Shown: positions 28,106-38,052 of the stretch, piece by piece
Position numbering within the stretch: the stretch's first letter is position 1
Layout: every line of letters starts with the position of its first letter
From: Roseicyclus sp.
GTDB lineage: Bacteria > Pseudomonadota > Alphaproteobacteria > Rhodobacterales > Rhodobacteraceae
DNA: 64,000 nt
Direction: 5' to 3'
Assembly (NCBI GenBank): GCA_018401965.1
Contig: JAGYJU010000020.1
Coordinates: 124,001 to 188,000, forward strand
The notes under the pieces: generated by a model
Database searches by the model: none
What the model was told of the DNA's origin: nothing
Seen by the model: only the letters and a program-made list of their open reading frames with translations
Position numbers and translations under genes: made by a program

Positions 28106-29047
28106 ATGCCACCCGACCCCGCCCCGATATCGGCCGAGACCAAACCGGCCCGCGTGATCTTTGTCACCGGCCCGTCGGGGGCCGGGCGCAGCACCGCGAT
28201 CAACGCGCTGGAAGACCTGGGGTTCGAGGCGATCGACAACATGCCGCTCGGCCTGTTGCCCCGCCTGTTGGAAGGGCCGCCGCTGGACCGGCCCATGGCG
28301 CTTGGCACCGATGCCCGCAACCGCGACTATTCCGCGGTCGGGCTGGTCGCGGCCTTTGACCGCTTGGCGCAAACGCCCGGCTATGCGCCCGACCTCTTGT
28401 ACCTGGATTGCGCGGCCGATGTGTTGCAGCGGCGCTATTCCGAAACCCGACGCCGCCACCCGCTCGCCCCCGAGGCCGACCCGGCACAGGGCATCGCGCA
28501 GGAATTGGCGCTGCTGGGGCCGGTTCGGTCGCATGCAACCGTGCTGATCGATACATCGGCGCTGACGCCGCATGATCTGCGGGCGGAAATCACCCGGCTC
28601 TTCGCCCCCGAAGGCGCCGGGCGCCTGGCGATCACGGTCACATCCTTTTCCTATCGCCGGGGTCTGCCCACCGGCGCCGACCTGGTGTTCGACTGCCGCT
28701 TTCTGCGCAACCCGCATTGGGACAGCGCCCTGCGCCCCGAGGATGGGCGCGCGCAAAAGGTGCAGGACTACATCGCCACCGATCCGCGCTTTGCCGCGTT
28801 CCGCGACCAGGTGATCGACATGGCCAACCTGCTTTTGCCCGCCTTCGAGGCCGAGGGCAAAAGCCATCTGACCATTGCCTTTGGCTGCACCGGTGGGCAA
28901 CACCGGTCGGTCGCAATGACCGAAATCCTGTCGGCCCATCTTGCGGAAGCCGGGTGGCACGTGTCTAAACGGCACAGGGAAGTGGAACAGCGCCGCGCAG
29001 AGGGGACGAGCACGGCGCCCAAAGGGCCAGAGGCAACACGGACGTGA
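28106..29047 (+). CDS. rapZ: RNase adapter RapZ (P-loop nucleotide-binding protein)
   Basis: 313 residues. The N-terminal P-loop is VIFVTGPSGAGRSTAINALE. The C-terminal half has the conserved SFSYRRGLPTGADLVFDCRF, NPHWDSALRPEDG and FGCTGGQHRSVAMTE. In enterobacteria RapZ delivers a small RNA to RNase E; in alphaproteobacteria its role is less defined. The C-terminal tail after residue 290 is low-complexity. Its stop overlaps the start of the EIIA gene (GTGA). Confidence 0.95.
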   Translation: MPPDPAPISAETKPARVIFVTGPSGAGRSTAINALEDLGFEAIDNMPLGLLPRLLEGPPLDRPMALGTDARNRDYSAVGLVAAFDRLAQTPGYAPDLLYLDCAADVLQRRYSETRRRHPLAPEADPAQGIAQELALLGPVRSHATVLIDTSALTPHDLRAEITRLFAPEGAGRLAITVTSFSYRRGLPTGADLVFDCRFLRNPHWDSALRPEDGRAQKVQDYIATDPRFAAFRDQVIDMANLLLPAFEAEGKSHLTIAFGCTGGQHRSVAMTEILSAHLAEAGWHVSKRHREVEQRRAEGTSTAPKGPEATRT

Positions 29048-29433
29048 TCGGCATCGTGATCGTTGCCCATGGGGGGCTTGCCCCCGAGCTGAAACGGGCA
29101 GCGGAACATGTGGTCGGACAGCAAACGGCGATGATCGCCATTTCTGTTGGCCCTGAAGACGACCGCGCCGCGCGGACGCGCGAGATTTGCGAGGCTGCGG
29201 ATGCAGTGGATGATGGATCGGGCGTGGTGGTGGTCACCGACATGTTCGGCGGATCGCCCTCGAACCTGTCGCTGACGGCGTGCCGGCCGCAAAATCGCAA
29301 GATCCTGACCGGGGTGAACCTGCCCATGCTGATCAAGCTGGCCAAATCCCGCGACTTGACCGTGGAAGAGGCCGTTGCCCGCGCCGCCGAAGCCGGACGC
29401 CGGTATATCAACAGTTTCGACGGAGCACCCTGA
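29044..29433 (+). CDS. PTS mannose-family EIIA component (regulatory PTS)
   Basis: 129 residues. The active-site histidine is H9 in GIVIVAHGGLAPELKRAAE; the fold continues with VVVVTDMFGGSPSNLSL and TGVNLPMLIKLAK, all diagnostic of EIIA-Man. No membrane EIIC/D gene is near, so it is a regulatory rather than transport component, phosphorylated through HPr. The start is a GTG coupled to the rapZ stop. Confidence 0.95.
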   Translation: MIGIVIVAHGGLAPELKRAAEHVVGQQTAMIAISVGPEDDRAARTREICEAADAVDDGSGVVVVTDMFGGSPSNLSLTACRPQNRKILTGVNLPMLIKLAKSRDLTVEEAVARAAEAGRRYINSFDGAP

Positions 29434-29438
29434 GCGCC

Positions 29439-29720
29439 ATGTCCGATGCAAGCGTGATCCGCCATCTCGATATCGTCAACGTGAAGGGCCTGCATGCCCG
29501 CGCCTCGGCCCGGTTCGTCGAGGTGGTCGAAGCCCATGACGCGACCGCAACCGTGCGCCGCGATGGGCTAAGCGCCGCCGGCGACTCGATCATGGGGCTT
29601 TTGATGTTGGCAGCTTCCCTGGGAACCTCTATTGAGGTCGAAACCACCGGGCCGGAGGCTGAACAGCTGGCCGACGCGCTTGCAACGCTCGTGGCCGATC
29701 GTTTTGGCGAAGGCAACTGA
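29439..29720 (+). CDS. HPr family phosphocarrier protein
   Basis: 93 residues with the EI-phosphorylated histidine in NVKGLHARASARFVEVV (near residue 19) and the regulatory serine in AAGDSIMGLLMLAAS, the site for HprK. It links EI (not in this window) to the EIIA encoded five bases upstream. The block hprK-rapZ-EIIA-HPr next to chvIG is the conserved alphaproteobacterial regulatory PTS locus. Confidence 0.95.
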   Translation: MSDASVIRHLDIVNVKGLHARASARFVEVVEAHDATATVRRDGLSAAGDSIMGLLMLAASLGTSIEVETTGPEAEQLADALATLVADRFGEGN

Positions 29721-29760
29721 CCGGATTGACGACGGCAACGACCGGATGGAACGAGGGCGC

Positions 29761-30657
29761 GTGACCGACACAAGTTCCCGCAATATTTCTGCGCCGCGCG
29801 CGGCGCTGCGACCGGGGCCCGAGCGGGTCTATGACCGGCGTAGCCTGACCTATGCCAACAGCTTCGACAGCGCCTGGACCCGCACCACGATCAAGGCGAT
29901 CGAATGGGCGACCGGCAAGCTGACCATCCTGCGCCGGGTGCGACAGTTCGAAAAGCTGGGCGAATTCAAGGGCCAAGCCTTTTGGCCCGCGACGATGAAG
30001 GTGATGGGCATCGATTTGCGCACACCCGCACATCAGCTGGCGCGCATCCCCGCCGAAGGGCCTGTGGTGTTCGTGGCGAACCATCCGCACGGGTTGGTCG
30101 ATGGCATGATCCTGGCCGATCTGATCGGGCGGCGGCGGCTGGATTACCGCATTCTGACACGTGCGCTGTTGACCGGGCTTGATGAAAGCGCGTCAAGCTA
30201 CATGATCCCGGTGCCGTTTCCCCATGAACCCGATGCACAGGAAAAGATGCTGCAGATGCGGGCGACCGCGATGGGGCACCTGGACCAGAAGGGGCTGATC
30301 GCGCTGTTCCCGTCGGGCGCGGTGGCCGCGGCCGATTCCATGTTCGGCCCCGCGATCGAGGGTGAATGGAACGTGTTCACCGCCAAGATGATCCGCAAAT
30401 CCGGCGCGACCATCGTGCCCTGTTTCTTCACCGGGTCGAATTCGCGCTGGTACCAGATGGCCAATCGCATTTCCCCGACCTTGCGGCAGGGGCTGCTGAT
30501 CCACGAGGTGGTGCACAGTTTCGACAAGCCGCAGGCGCCGATCATCGGCAACCCGATCACGCCCGACCAATGGCAAGGCCGGATCGAACGGCCCCGCGAT
30601 TTCATGGCCTGGTTGCGGGCCAAGACCCTCTCGCTCAAGGACGATCCCGACCAGTGA
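29761..30657 (+). CDS. Lysophospholipid acyltransferase family protein (PlsC-like)
   Basis: 298 residues from GTG 29761, with GAGGG upstream; ATG 29746 is an alternative start. The acyltransferase motif HX4D is VVFVANHPHGLVDGMILADL, followed by ALFPSGAVAAADSMFGPAIE (motif III-like) and TIVPCFFTGSNSRWYQ. The family transfers acyl groups to lysophospholipids or to lyso-ornithine lipids; the acceptor cannot be decided here. Follows HPr by 40 bases. Confidence 0.85.
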   Translation: MTDTSSRNISAPRAALRPGPERVYDRRSLTYANSFDSAWTRTTIKAIEWATGKLTILRRVRQFEKLGEFKGQAFWPATMKVMGIDLRTPAHQLARIPAEGPVVFVANHPHGLVDGMILADLIGRRRLDYRILTRALLTGLDESASSYMIPVPFPHEPDAQEKMLQMRATAMGHLDQKGLIALFPSGAVAAADSMFGPAIEGEWNVFTAKMIRKSGATIVPCFFTGSNSRWYQMANRISPTLRQGLLIHEVVHSFDKPQAPIIGNPITPDQWQGRIERPRDFMAWLRAKTLSLKDDPDQ

Positions 30658-30769
30658 CGCGTCGCTGAACGGGCTGCGCTGGCCGACGGGCGGGCGCCTT
30701 GCCTTTCGGCGGCAAGGCCGCCTGTCGGGCAGCGGGCGGGCGTTTTCCGGCCAAGGTGACGCGGTGGCC

Positions 30770-31645
30770 CTACCGCGTGGGCACCGGCACCTCGCCCCGG
30801 TAATCGTAGAAGCCCCGCTGGGTCTTGCGGCCAAGCCAACCGGCCTCGACATATTTCGTGAGCAAGGGGCAGGGGCGATACTTGGTATCTGCCAGGCCGT
30901 CATGCAGCACGTTCATGATCGCAAGACAGGTGTCGAGCCCGATGAAATCGGCCAGTTCCAGCGGGCCCATCGGGTGATTGGTGCCCAGTTTCATCGCCAT
31001 GTCGATCGAGGTGACGTTTCCCACACCTTCATAGAGCGTGTAGACCGCCTCGTTGATCATCGGCATCAGGATGCGATTGACGATGAAGGCCGGGAAATCT
31101 TCGGCGGTGGCCGCCGTCTTGCCCAGCCGGTCGACCACGGATTTGCAGGCCGCAAAGGTGGTTTCATCGGTGGCGATGCCCCGGATCAGTTCCACCAGCT
31201 GCATCACCGGCACCGGGTTCATGAAGTGGAACCCCATGAATTTCTCGGGCCGGTCCGTGCGCGACGCCAACCGGGTGATCGAGATCGACGAGGTGTTCGA
31301 GGTCAGGATCGTGGTCGGTTTGAGATGCGGCAGCAAATCCTCGAAAATCGCCTGTTTCACCGTCTCGCGTTCGGTCGCGGCCTCGATCACCAGGTCGGTC
31401 TGGCCAAGATCCGCCAGCGTCGTGGTGGTGCGGATCCGTGCCATGGCGGCGGCCATCTCGGCCTCTGACACCTTGCCGCGCCCGACCTGCCGGGCGATGT
31501 TGCGATCGATCAGGGCCACGGCGGCGGTGAGGGCCTCGGCGCTGATATCGGTCATCACCACATCATAGCCCGCCAGTGCGCAGACATGGGCGATACCATT
31601 GCCCATCTGCCCCGCCCCCACGACACCGATCGATGAAATTTCCAT
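30770..31645 (-). CDS. 3-hydroxybutyryl-CoA dehydrogenase
   Basis: 291 residues. NAD-binding SIGVVGAGQMGNGIAHVCAL, the catalytic His in FMGFHFMNPVPVMQLVELI, KSVVDRLGKT and the C-terminal domain NHPMGPLELADFIGLDT with TQRGFYDY are complete. It oxidises or reduces 3-hydroxyacyl-CoA in butanoate/PHB metabolism and beta-oxidation. Position near etfAB is common in Rhodobacterales (etfB-etfA-hbdA), but here the DUF6473 gene and a terminator lie between. Start ATG 31645. Confidence 0.95.
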   Translation of the reverse strand: MEISSIGVVGAGQMGNGIAHVCALAGYDVVMTDISAEALTAAVALIDRNIARQVGRGKVSEAEMAAAMARIRTTTTLADLGQTDLVIEAATERETVKQAIFEDLLPHLKPTTILTSNTSSISITRLASRTDRPEKFMGFHFMNPVPVMQLVELIRGIATDETTFAACKSVVDRLGKTAATAEDFPAFIVNRILMPMINEAVYTLYEGVGNVTSIDMAMKLGTNHPMGPLELADFIGLDTCLAIMNVLHDGLADTKYRPCPLLTKYVEAGWLGRKTQRGFYDYRGEVPVPTR

Positions 31646-31847
31646 GTTTGTCCCTGCCGTTCCACCTGTTGCGCACAGCATAGGCGCGGGCAGAGGCATG
31701 AGACAAGCCTGCGCGGACGCGGCCCAATCGCACGGGGCCTCGGCAGAAATGGAAAATCCCAATCAAATTATCGCTTTAGGTTCTTGGTCATACCTCTGCG
31801 CCAAGGTGACCTTTGGGTGAGTCTTTCAATCTGCGGGAGCGCGGGGA

Positions 31848-32663
31848 ATGAGTTTCGAACACAGGGGCCTGTCCCTTGATTATCATCCTGTTGTCTATCC
31901 CGGTTCGGTGCTGCGGTTTCGCGGACCGCGGCATGAGCTCGGGGCGGCCTACCTGTTGTGCCTTGGCGGGTCGGAAACCTTCGGGCGCTTCATCCATGCG
32001 CCCTTTCCGGCGCAGCTGCGCGGCAGCTTGCCCTGCGAGGTGGTCAACATGGGGGTGATGAATGCCGGGATGGATGTGATCACGCAGGACCATGCCATTC
32101 GCGCCGCCCTGCAGGGGGCGCGGGCCGTGGTGTTGCAGATCACCGGGGCCGCGAACCTGAACAACCGGTTCTATTCGGTTCATCCGCGCCGCAATGACCG
32201 GTTCGTCAAGGCAAGCACCCTGTTGCGCACCCTCTACCGCGACGTGGATTTCACCGAGTTTCATTTCACGCGGCACCTGTTGACCCATCTCAGGTCGCTG
32301 TCGCGCGACCGGTTCGGCGTGGTTGAAACGGAATTGCGCGCCGCATGGATGGCCCGCATGGCAGGTTTTCTTGACCAGGCGCCGGTGCCGGTGCACCTTT
32401 TGTGGCTGGCGCGCCAGCCCCCCGGCGATCGCGATACCGGTGCACGGCTGGGGCAAGACCCGCTCTTTGTCACCCTGGATATGGTGCGGCGCGTGGCATC
32501 GGGGGCAGCGTCGTTGACCATTGCCACGACCCAGGCGCACGGGATGCGCAGCATGTTCTTTGCCCCGAGAGAAGAGGCCGCGGCGCGCGCCCTGCCCGGG
32601 CCAGAGGCACATGTGCTTGCCACCCGGTTGCTGGCCCCCGTGCTGATCCGGGCGTTGACATGA
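31848..32663 (+). CDS. DUF6473 family protein
   Basis: 271 residues. SLDYHPVVYPGSVLRFRGP and YLLCLGGSETFGRFIHAPFP at the N-terminus and the aliphatic core VVNMGVMNAGMDVITQD match DUF6473, a family seen in Rhodobacterales with no known function. The GGSETFG stretch suggests an SGNH-like nucleophile elbow, which is inference. It is followed immediately by a strong terminator. Confidence 0.75.
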   Translation: MSFEHRGLSLDYHPVVYPGSVLRFRGPRHELGAAYLLCLGGSETFGRFIHAPFPAQLRGSLPCEVVNMGVMNAGMDVITQDHAIRAALQGARAVVLQITGAANLNNRFYSVHPRRNDRFVKASTLLRTLYRDVDFTEFHFTRHLLTHLRSLSRDRFGVVETELRAAWMARMAGFLDQAPVPVHLLWLARQPPGDRDTGARLGQDPLFVTLDMVRRVASGAASLTIATTQAHGMRSMFFAPREEAAARALPGPEAHVLATRLLAPVLIRALT

Positions 32664-32664
32664 A

Positions 32665-32700
32665 AAAACCGCCGCGGGCGGGTTGGCCTGCGGCGGTTTT
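32665..32700. terminator. Rho-independent, probably bidirectional terminator
   Basis: Perfect 11-bp stem AAAACCGCCGC / GCGGCGGTTTT with a 14-base loop between the convergent ends of the DUF6473 gene and etfA. T runs are on both strands, so it can stop both transcripts. Confidence 0.9.
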
Positions 32701-32725
32701 GCTGGATCCGGGTGGCGCAGCCGGA

Positions 32726-33652
32726 TCAGAGTTTCGAGATCAATTCCGGCACGGCCTCGAACAGGTCGGCCACAAGCCCGTAATCGGCCACCTGGAAAAT
32801 CGGCGCTTCCTCGTCCTTGTTGATCGCGACGATCACCTTGCTGTCCTTCATCCCGGCAAGGTGCTGGATCGCGCCGGAAATGCCCACGGCGATATAGAGA
32901 TCGGGGGCCACGACCTTGCCGGTCTGGCCGACCTGCCAATCGTTCGGGGCATAGCCACTGTCGACCGCCGCCCGCGAGGCACCAACCGCCGCGCCCAGCT
33001 TGTCGGCCAGGCCTTCGATCAGGGCGAATTGTTCGCCGGACCCGACGCCGCGTCCGCCCGACACGACAATGCCCGCGCTGGTCAGTTCCGGCCGATCAGA
33101 GGCCGCGACCTTGTCTTCGATCCATTCCGACAGGCCAGTGCCGGCGGCCGTGCCCAAGGCCTCGACCGGGGCGGCATTGCCGGTGCCGGCCGCCTCAAAG
33201 CCCGCCGTGCGGATCGTCATCACCTTGACCGCATCGGTCGATGTCACGGTCTGGATCGCGTTGCCGGCATAGATCGGACGCTCGAAGGTGGTGGCATCGA
33301 TCACCGCCGTCACCTCGGAAATGATCATCACATCCAGAAGGGCCGCGACACGCGGCAGCAGGTTCTTGGCATCCGATGTGGCGGGGGCGGCGATATGGCT
33401 ATAGCCACCGGCCAACGATACGATCAGGTCGGCCACCGGTTCGGCCAGCATGTGGCAAAACCCGTGGTCGCCCGCAAAGATCACCTTTGCGACACCGGCA
33501 AGCGTGGCTGCCTCGGCGGCGGCGGCATCACCACCCTGGCCGGCCACCAGGACATGCACATCGCCCAGACCGGAAACAGCCGTCAGCGCCTTGGCCACCG
33601 CATCGGTGGCAAGCTGGCCATTCGTGACATCCGCAACAAGAAGAACCGCCAT
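32726..33652 (-). CDS. etfA: Electron transfer flavoprotein alpha subunit
   Basis: 308 residues. [21 protein letters not shown], then [37 protein letters not shown] and [20 protein letters not shown] are the FAD-binding C-terminal motifs of EtfA. With EtfB it carries electrons from acyl-CoA dehydrogenases, possibly including the mcd product, to ETF:quinone oxidoreductase. Its ATG overlaps the stop of etfB (ATGA). Confidence 0.97.
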   Translation of the reverse strand: MAVLLVADVTNGQLATDAVAKALTAVSGLGDVHVLVAGQGGDAAAAEAATLAGVAKVIFAGDHGFCHMLAEPVADLIVSLAGGYSHIAAPATSDAKNLLPRVAALLDVMIISEVTAVIDATTFERPIYAGNAIQTVTSTDAVKVMTIRTAGFEAAGTGNAAPVEALGTAAGTGLSEWIEDKVAASDRPELTSAGIVVSGGRGVGSGEQFALIEGLADKLGAAVGASRAAVDSGYAPNDWQVGQTGKVVAPDLYIAVGISGAIQHLAGMKDSKVIVAINKDEEAPIFQVADYGLVADLFEAVPELISKL

Positions 33653-34412
33653 CAGATCACCCCCGCTTCATCCTTGAGTTTCGCAATCAGTTCATCCACC
33701 GATCCAACCTTGACCCCCGCCTTGCGCGTGCCCGGTTCTGCGGTTTTCACCACGCTCAGGCGCGGGGTGACGTCGACGCCATACTCGGCGGCGGTTTTTC
33801 ATCGAGCGGCTTTTTCTTCGCCTTCATGATGTTGGGCAGCGACGCATAGCGCGGTTCGTTCAGCCGCAGATCGACGGTCACGATGGCGGGCATCTTGACC
33901 TTGATCGTCTGCAAGCCGCCATCGACCTCGCGGGTGACGGTGGCGTGATCGCCCTCGACCGTCAGGTCCGAGGCAAAGGTCGCCTGACCCCAACCCAACA
34001 GCGCCGCAAGCATCTGGCCGGTGGCGTTCATGTCATTGTCGATGGCCTGTTTGCCACAAAGCACAAGGCCCGGCTGTTCCTGGTCGATCACGGCCTTCAG
34101 GATCTTGGCCACCGCCAGCGGTTCGATATCGTGCTGCACATCGTCGGATGCCACCACCAGGATCGCGCGGTCGGCCCCCATGGCCAGCGCGGTGCGCAAG
34201 GTTTCCTGCGCCTGCTTGACGCCGATCGACACGGCGATGACCTCTTCGGCCTTGCCGGCCTCTTTCAGACGGATCGCTTCTTCGATGGCGATTTCGTCGA
34301 AGGGATTCATCGACATTTTCACATTGGCGAGATCGACACCGGACCCATCCGCCTTGACGCGGACCTTCACGTTGTAATCGATCACGCGTTTGACCGGCAC
34401 CAGAACCTTCAT
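33652..34412 (-). pseudogene. etfB: Electron transfer flavoprotein beta subunit, one-base frameshift
   Basis: [20 protein letters not shown], then [35 protein letters not shown] and the recognition-loop region [20 protein letters not shown] identify EtfB. The frame breaks at the T5 run 33795-33799 (A5 on the coding strand). One more A would continue [20 protein letters not shown] to the normal end at 33652 (253 residues), overlapping etfA. The error-prone homopolymer and intact remainder point to a consensus error. Confidence 0.92.
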
Positions 34413-34550
34413 CGCGTTTCTCCTTTTGTCGGCGCGGGCACGCCGCCGTTCTTGTCCCGATGAGAATTAGAGCGTTCGACCGGTCAAAGACAGGTCAAAA
34501 TCGACGCGGCAATGGCAAGGAACGCCGCGTTCTTGTCGCGCCAAGGGCCG

Positions 34551-35150
34551 CTACAGCGCCTTGCGCGCCCGCAAGGCCGCCGAAATCGTGCCATCATCGA
34601 GATAATCGAGCTCGCCCCCGATGGGCACACCCTGCGCCAGAGAGGTGACAGACACGCCCGACCCGGTGAACATGTCCGCGATGTAATGGGCGGTTGTCTG
34701 GCCATCGACGGTGGCGTTCAGCGCCAGGATCACCTCGGTCACGGTTTCGGTGGTGACCCGGTCCATCAGGCGCGGCAGGCGCAGATCCTCGGGGCCGATA
34801 TCATCCAGCGCGGACAGGGTGCCGCCCAGAACATGGTAGCGCCCGGCGAAAACCTGCCCGCGTTCCATCGCCCAGAGATCGGCCACGTCCTCGACAATGC
34901 AGATCTGGCCATTGGCACGCCGGTCATCGGCGCAGATCGGGCATAGATCGCCGGTGCCGATATTGCCGCAGTTCAGGCATTCGCGCGCGGTTTCCGCCAC
35001 GCGCATCATCGTTTCGGCCAGGGGGCGCATCAGTTGCCCGCGTTTCTTGATCATCTGCAACACCGCACGGCGCGCCGACCGGGGGCCAAGCCCCGGCAGG
35101 CGGGCCATGATGTCGATCAGGGCCTCTATGTCTTTGGGCGCGTCGGTCAC
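34551..35150 (-). CDS. recR: Recombination mediator RecR
   Basis: 199 residues starting from GTG 35150. [20 protein letters not shown] (helix-hairpin-helix), a four-cysteine zinc site ([16 protein letters not shown]) and a Toprim domain ([33 protein letters not shown]). It works with RecO in gap repair. Five bases separate it from ybaB; dnaX-ybaB-recR is the usual order. Confidence 0.97.
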   Translation of the reverse strand: MTDAPKDIEALIDIMARLPGLGPRSARRAVLQMIKKRGQLMRPLAETMMRVAETARECLNCGNIGTGDLCPICADDRRANGQICIVEDVADLWAMERGQVFAGRYHVLGGTLSALDDIGPEDLRLPRLMDRVTTETVTEVILALNATVDGQTTAHYIADMFTGSGVSVTSLAQGVPIGGELDYLDDGTISAALRARKAL

Positions 35151-35154
35151 GGGA

Positions 35155-35508
35155 TCAGAACGGCAGTTTCATACCGGGCGGAAGCCCCATGCCTTCGGTC
35201 AGTTTCGCCAGTTCTTCCTGGCTTTTTTCCTGTGCCTTGGATTGGGCATCCTTGATCGCGGCCAGGATCAGGTCTTCGACCACTTCCTTGTCATCCTGGT
35301 TGAAGATCGACGGGTCGATATCAAGACCGATCAATTCGCCCTTGGCTGTGGCGGTCGCCGTGACCAACCCGGCGCCAGACACGCCTTGAACCGTCATGGC
35401 GGCAAGGTTGTCCTGCATCTCGCCCATCTTGGTCTGCATGTCCTGCGCCTGTTTCATCAGCTTGGCCATATCGCCAAGGCCGCCAAGCCCGCCCAAACCT
35501 TTCAGCAT
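35155..35508 (-). CDS. YbaB/EbfC family nucleoid-associated protein
   Basis: 117 residues from ATG 35508, which follows GGAG; ATG 35523 is less well placed. [40 protein letters not shown] and the C-terminal [12 protein letters not shown] are typical. It binds DNA as a dimer. The gene sits between dnaX and recR in one operon. Confidence 0.95.
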   Translation of the reverse strand: MLKGLGGLGGLGDMAKLMKQAQDMQTKMGEMQDNLAAMTVQGVSGAGLVTATATAKGELIGLDIDPSIFNQDDKEVVEDLILAAIKDAQSKAQEKSQEELAKLTEGMGLPPGMKLPF

Positions 35509-35526
35509 CCTGTCGCTCTCCATCTG

Positions 35527-37295
35527 TCATTCATCATCGAAGGGGTCCCAATCCTCGGGCATGTCGTCGGGGTCGGGCAATTCGGGCAAGGCTTCAGCCT
35601 TGGCCTGCGCGGCCAATTCGGCGCGGGTGCGGATGCGCGCGATGCGCGCCTGGGGAAAGGCCACCTTGACCGCTTGCAACAGCGGGTGCTGTTCCAGTTC
35701 CACCTCGAGCGCGCTGCGGTCGGCCTGTTCGGCCTCGGCGATCGTGGGGCCGCCCCCCGCATTGGCCAGCGAAATGATCCAGCGCGCGCCGGTTGCCAGT
35801 TGCAGCGCCCGGCCAAGCCGTTGCGACAGATCAGGCGGCGCGCTGTCGGTCGGTTGAAATTCGATCCGTCCGGGCGCGTAGCTGACAAGACGCAGGCAGG
35901 TCTTGATCTCGACCAGCAGCTTGATGTCGCGCAGGCCTTCGATCAGGGCGACGACACCGGGAAAGGTCTGGTAAAGCGACAGGTCGGGGCCGGTTTCCGG
36001 CTGAAGCGCGGCCTGTGTCGCGCCACCACCGCCACCGCGCGGCGCAGGCGCCTGTGCGCGCGGCGGCGCTTGCGTGGGCGCAGGCCCCCCCATGGTGCGG
36101 GCCGGGCCACCGCCCGTGGGTGCGGGCATGGATTGCAGTTTCTTTACAAGGTCACCGGGCGTGGGCAATTCGGCCACATGGGTCAGCCGGATCACGGCCA
36201 TTTCGGCGGCCATCATCGCATTGGGCGACAAGGCGACTTCTTCCAATGCCTTGAGCAGCATCTGCCACATCCGCGTCAGCGCACGCATCGGCAGGCGGTC
36301 GGCCAAGCGACCGGCCGCGCGTGCGTTCTTCGGGGGCGATGGTGGGGTCGTCGGCGGCATCGGGCGTGATCTTGATCACGCTCAACCAATGGGTGATTTC
36401 CGCCAGATCGCGCAGCACCGGCCACCGGATCGGCCCCATCGGCATATTGCCCGCCCAGTTCGGCCAAGGCGCCCGCCGCATCGCCGCCCATGATCGCCTC
36501 GAACAGGTCCAGCACCCGGCCCCGGTCGGCCAGCCCCAGCATCGCGCGCACCTGGGTTGCGGTGGTTTCGCCTGCACCATGGGCAATGGCCTGATCCAAA
36601 AGGCTCATCGCGTCGCGCACCGACCCTTCGGCGGCGCGCGTGATCAGCGCCAGCGCATCCTCGGCGATCTGCGCGTTTTCCTGCGCCGCGACCTTTTGCA
36701 GATGGGCAATCATCACCTCGGGCTCGATCCGGCGCAGATCGAACCGCTGACAGCGCGACAGGACGGTCACCGGCACCTTGCGGATCTCGGTGGTGGCAAA
36801 CAGGAATTTGACGTGGGCGGGCGGTTCTTCCAGCGTTTTCAACAGCGCGTTGAAGGCGCTGGTCGACAGCATGTGCACTTCGTCGATGATGAAGATCTTG
36901 TAGCGCGCCTGGGCCGCGCGGTAGCTGACGGTTTCGATGATCGCGTCGCGGATGTTTTGCACACCCGTGTTCGATGCGGCATCCATTTCCATCACGTCGA
37001 CATGGCGGCCTTCGGTGATCGCCACGCAGTTCTGGCACAGACCGCAAGGGTCGGTGGTGGGCCCGCCCGTGCCATCGACACCGATGCAGTTCAGCCCCTT
37101 TGCGATGATCCGCGCCGTGGTGGTCTTGCCCGTGCCGCGAATGCCGGTCAGCATGAAAGCCTGCGCGATGCGGTCGGCCTCGAAGGCGTTTTTCAGCGTG
37201 CGCACCATCGCATCCTGACCGATCAGGTCGGCGAATGTCGCCGGGCGGTATTTGCGCGCCAGAACCTGGTAACCGGTATGGGAGGTGTCGGACAT
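35527..37295 (-). pseudogene. dnaX: DNA polymerase III gamma/tau subunit, two one-base frameshifts
   Basis: The clamp-loader ATPase: YQVLARKYRPATFADLIGQD, P-loop GIRGTGKTTTARIIAKGLNC, the zinc site CGLCQNC, FIIDEVHMLSTSAFNALLK and LSRCQRFDLRR from ATG 37295. The frame breaks near 36423 (one extra base; true reading ADPVAVLRDLAEITHWLSV) and again near 36318 (one extra base; continuing GRLADRLPMRALTRMWQMLL), then runs to 35527. The C-terminal part holds a Pro/Ala-rich linker and the tau-type polymerase-binding domain. dnaX is essential, so sequence errors are the simplest reading. Confidence 0.9.
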
Positions 37296-37416
37296 TGCGC
37301 CTCGCGACGGGGGTTGGCCTTGGGATCGCATCAGACCCTAGTGAAGCGGCGCGACAAGGTCCATGGTGAAGCGAGGGCCGGGCGCGCAAGCTTTGCCACA
37401 TCACCCGGAGGCACTG

Positions 37417-37782
37417 ATGGCTGAACACACCCCCAACCCGATCCTGGTCAAGCTGATGGCAGGATTTTTCTGGGCCATGTCCGGCGCGGCCCTGTTGTTC
37501 TGGCTGGGCGGCGCGGCCTGGCCCAGCGGGTTGCGCGGTCTGATGGCGGCACTTGGGCCGGGCACGGTGGCGCTGTTTGGCGCGTTCCATATTCCCGCGG
37601 CGATCTGTGGCGTGCTGCTCTGGCAATGGCAGCGCCACGGCTTGCCACCCCGCCAACGGGTCATGCTGGAAGGTGCCGCGCTCTATTTCGGGCTGGCGGT
37701 GGTGATCGGAATTTTCCTGAACGTTTTGCTGGTCTCGGCCATGGGGTCGGTCATGGCGCCCGCGATGCCGGACCGGATGTAG
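37417..37782 (+). CDS. Hypothetical four-helix membrane protein
   Basis: 121 residues from ATG 37417 with GGAGG upstream. It has about three to four hydrophobic helices (KLMAGFFWAMSGAALLFWLG, ALFGAFHIPAAICGVLLWQW, LYFGLAVVIGIFLNVLLVSA). I do not recognise a family. It is divergent from dnaX and convergent with the SRP RNA gene. Confidence 0.65.
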   Translation: MAEHTPNPILVKLMAGFFWAMSGAALLFWLGGAAWPSGLRGLMAALGPGTVALFGAFHIPAAICGVLLWQWQRHGLPPRQRVMLEGAALYFGLAVVIGIFLNVLLVSAMGSVMAPAMPDRM

Positions 37783-37911
37783 AGATCGATCCATCCGCCA
37801 ACGGGCCGCGGCCTGCCCAACTTGGGACAGGCGGTTTTGCCCTGTCGGGCGCATGTCCGAGGACTCACCCGTTCGGGGCTACGCGCGCCACGCCTGGCAT
37901 GGCACGCTTGG

Positions 37912-38009
37912 GTGAGAGGCTGGACATCGACCCAAGCGGGGCTCGTTGTGGCTGCTTCCTTCCGGACCTGACCAGGTTGGCGAGGCGCTTGCCCGCGCCA
38001 ACCTCTCGA
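37912..38009 (-). ncRNA. ffs: Signal recognition particle RNA (4.5S type)
   Basis: The minus strand contains the invariant SRP core GGTCAGGTCCGGAAGGAAGC, which forms the Ffh-binding symmetric loop and GGAA tetraloop. Outer arms GAGAGGTTGG (38009-38000) and CCAGCCTCTC (37921-37912) pair to close the roughly 98-base hairpin. End positions are approximate. It is the small bacterial form without an Alu domain and guides the SRP for co-translational membrane targeting. Confidence 0.93.
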
Positions 38010-38052
38010 TGCACCACATAGGAAATACGGGGCCGCCACGCAAGGGCAGGGA

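Noticed and set aside
26426..28975. Very long open frame (849 codons) on the minus strand across chvG, hprK and rapZ
   Set aside because: It is antisense to three well-recognised genes; long shadow frames are expected at this GC content and its His/Arg/Gln-rich translation has no family features.
34515..34535. Imperfect inverted repeat AAGGAACG/CGTTCTT after recR as a terminator
   Set aside because: One-base mismatch in length, no T run on the transcribed strand.
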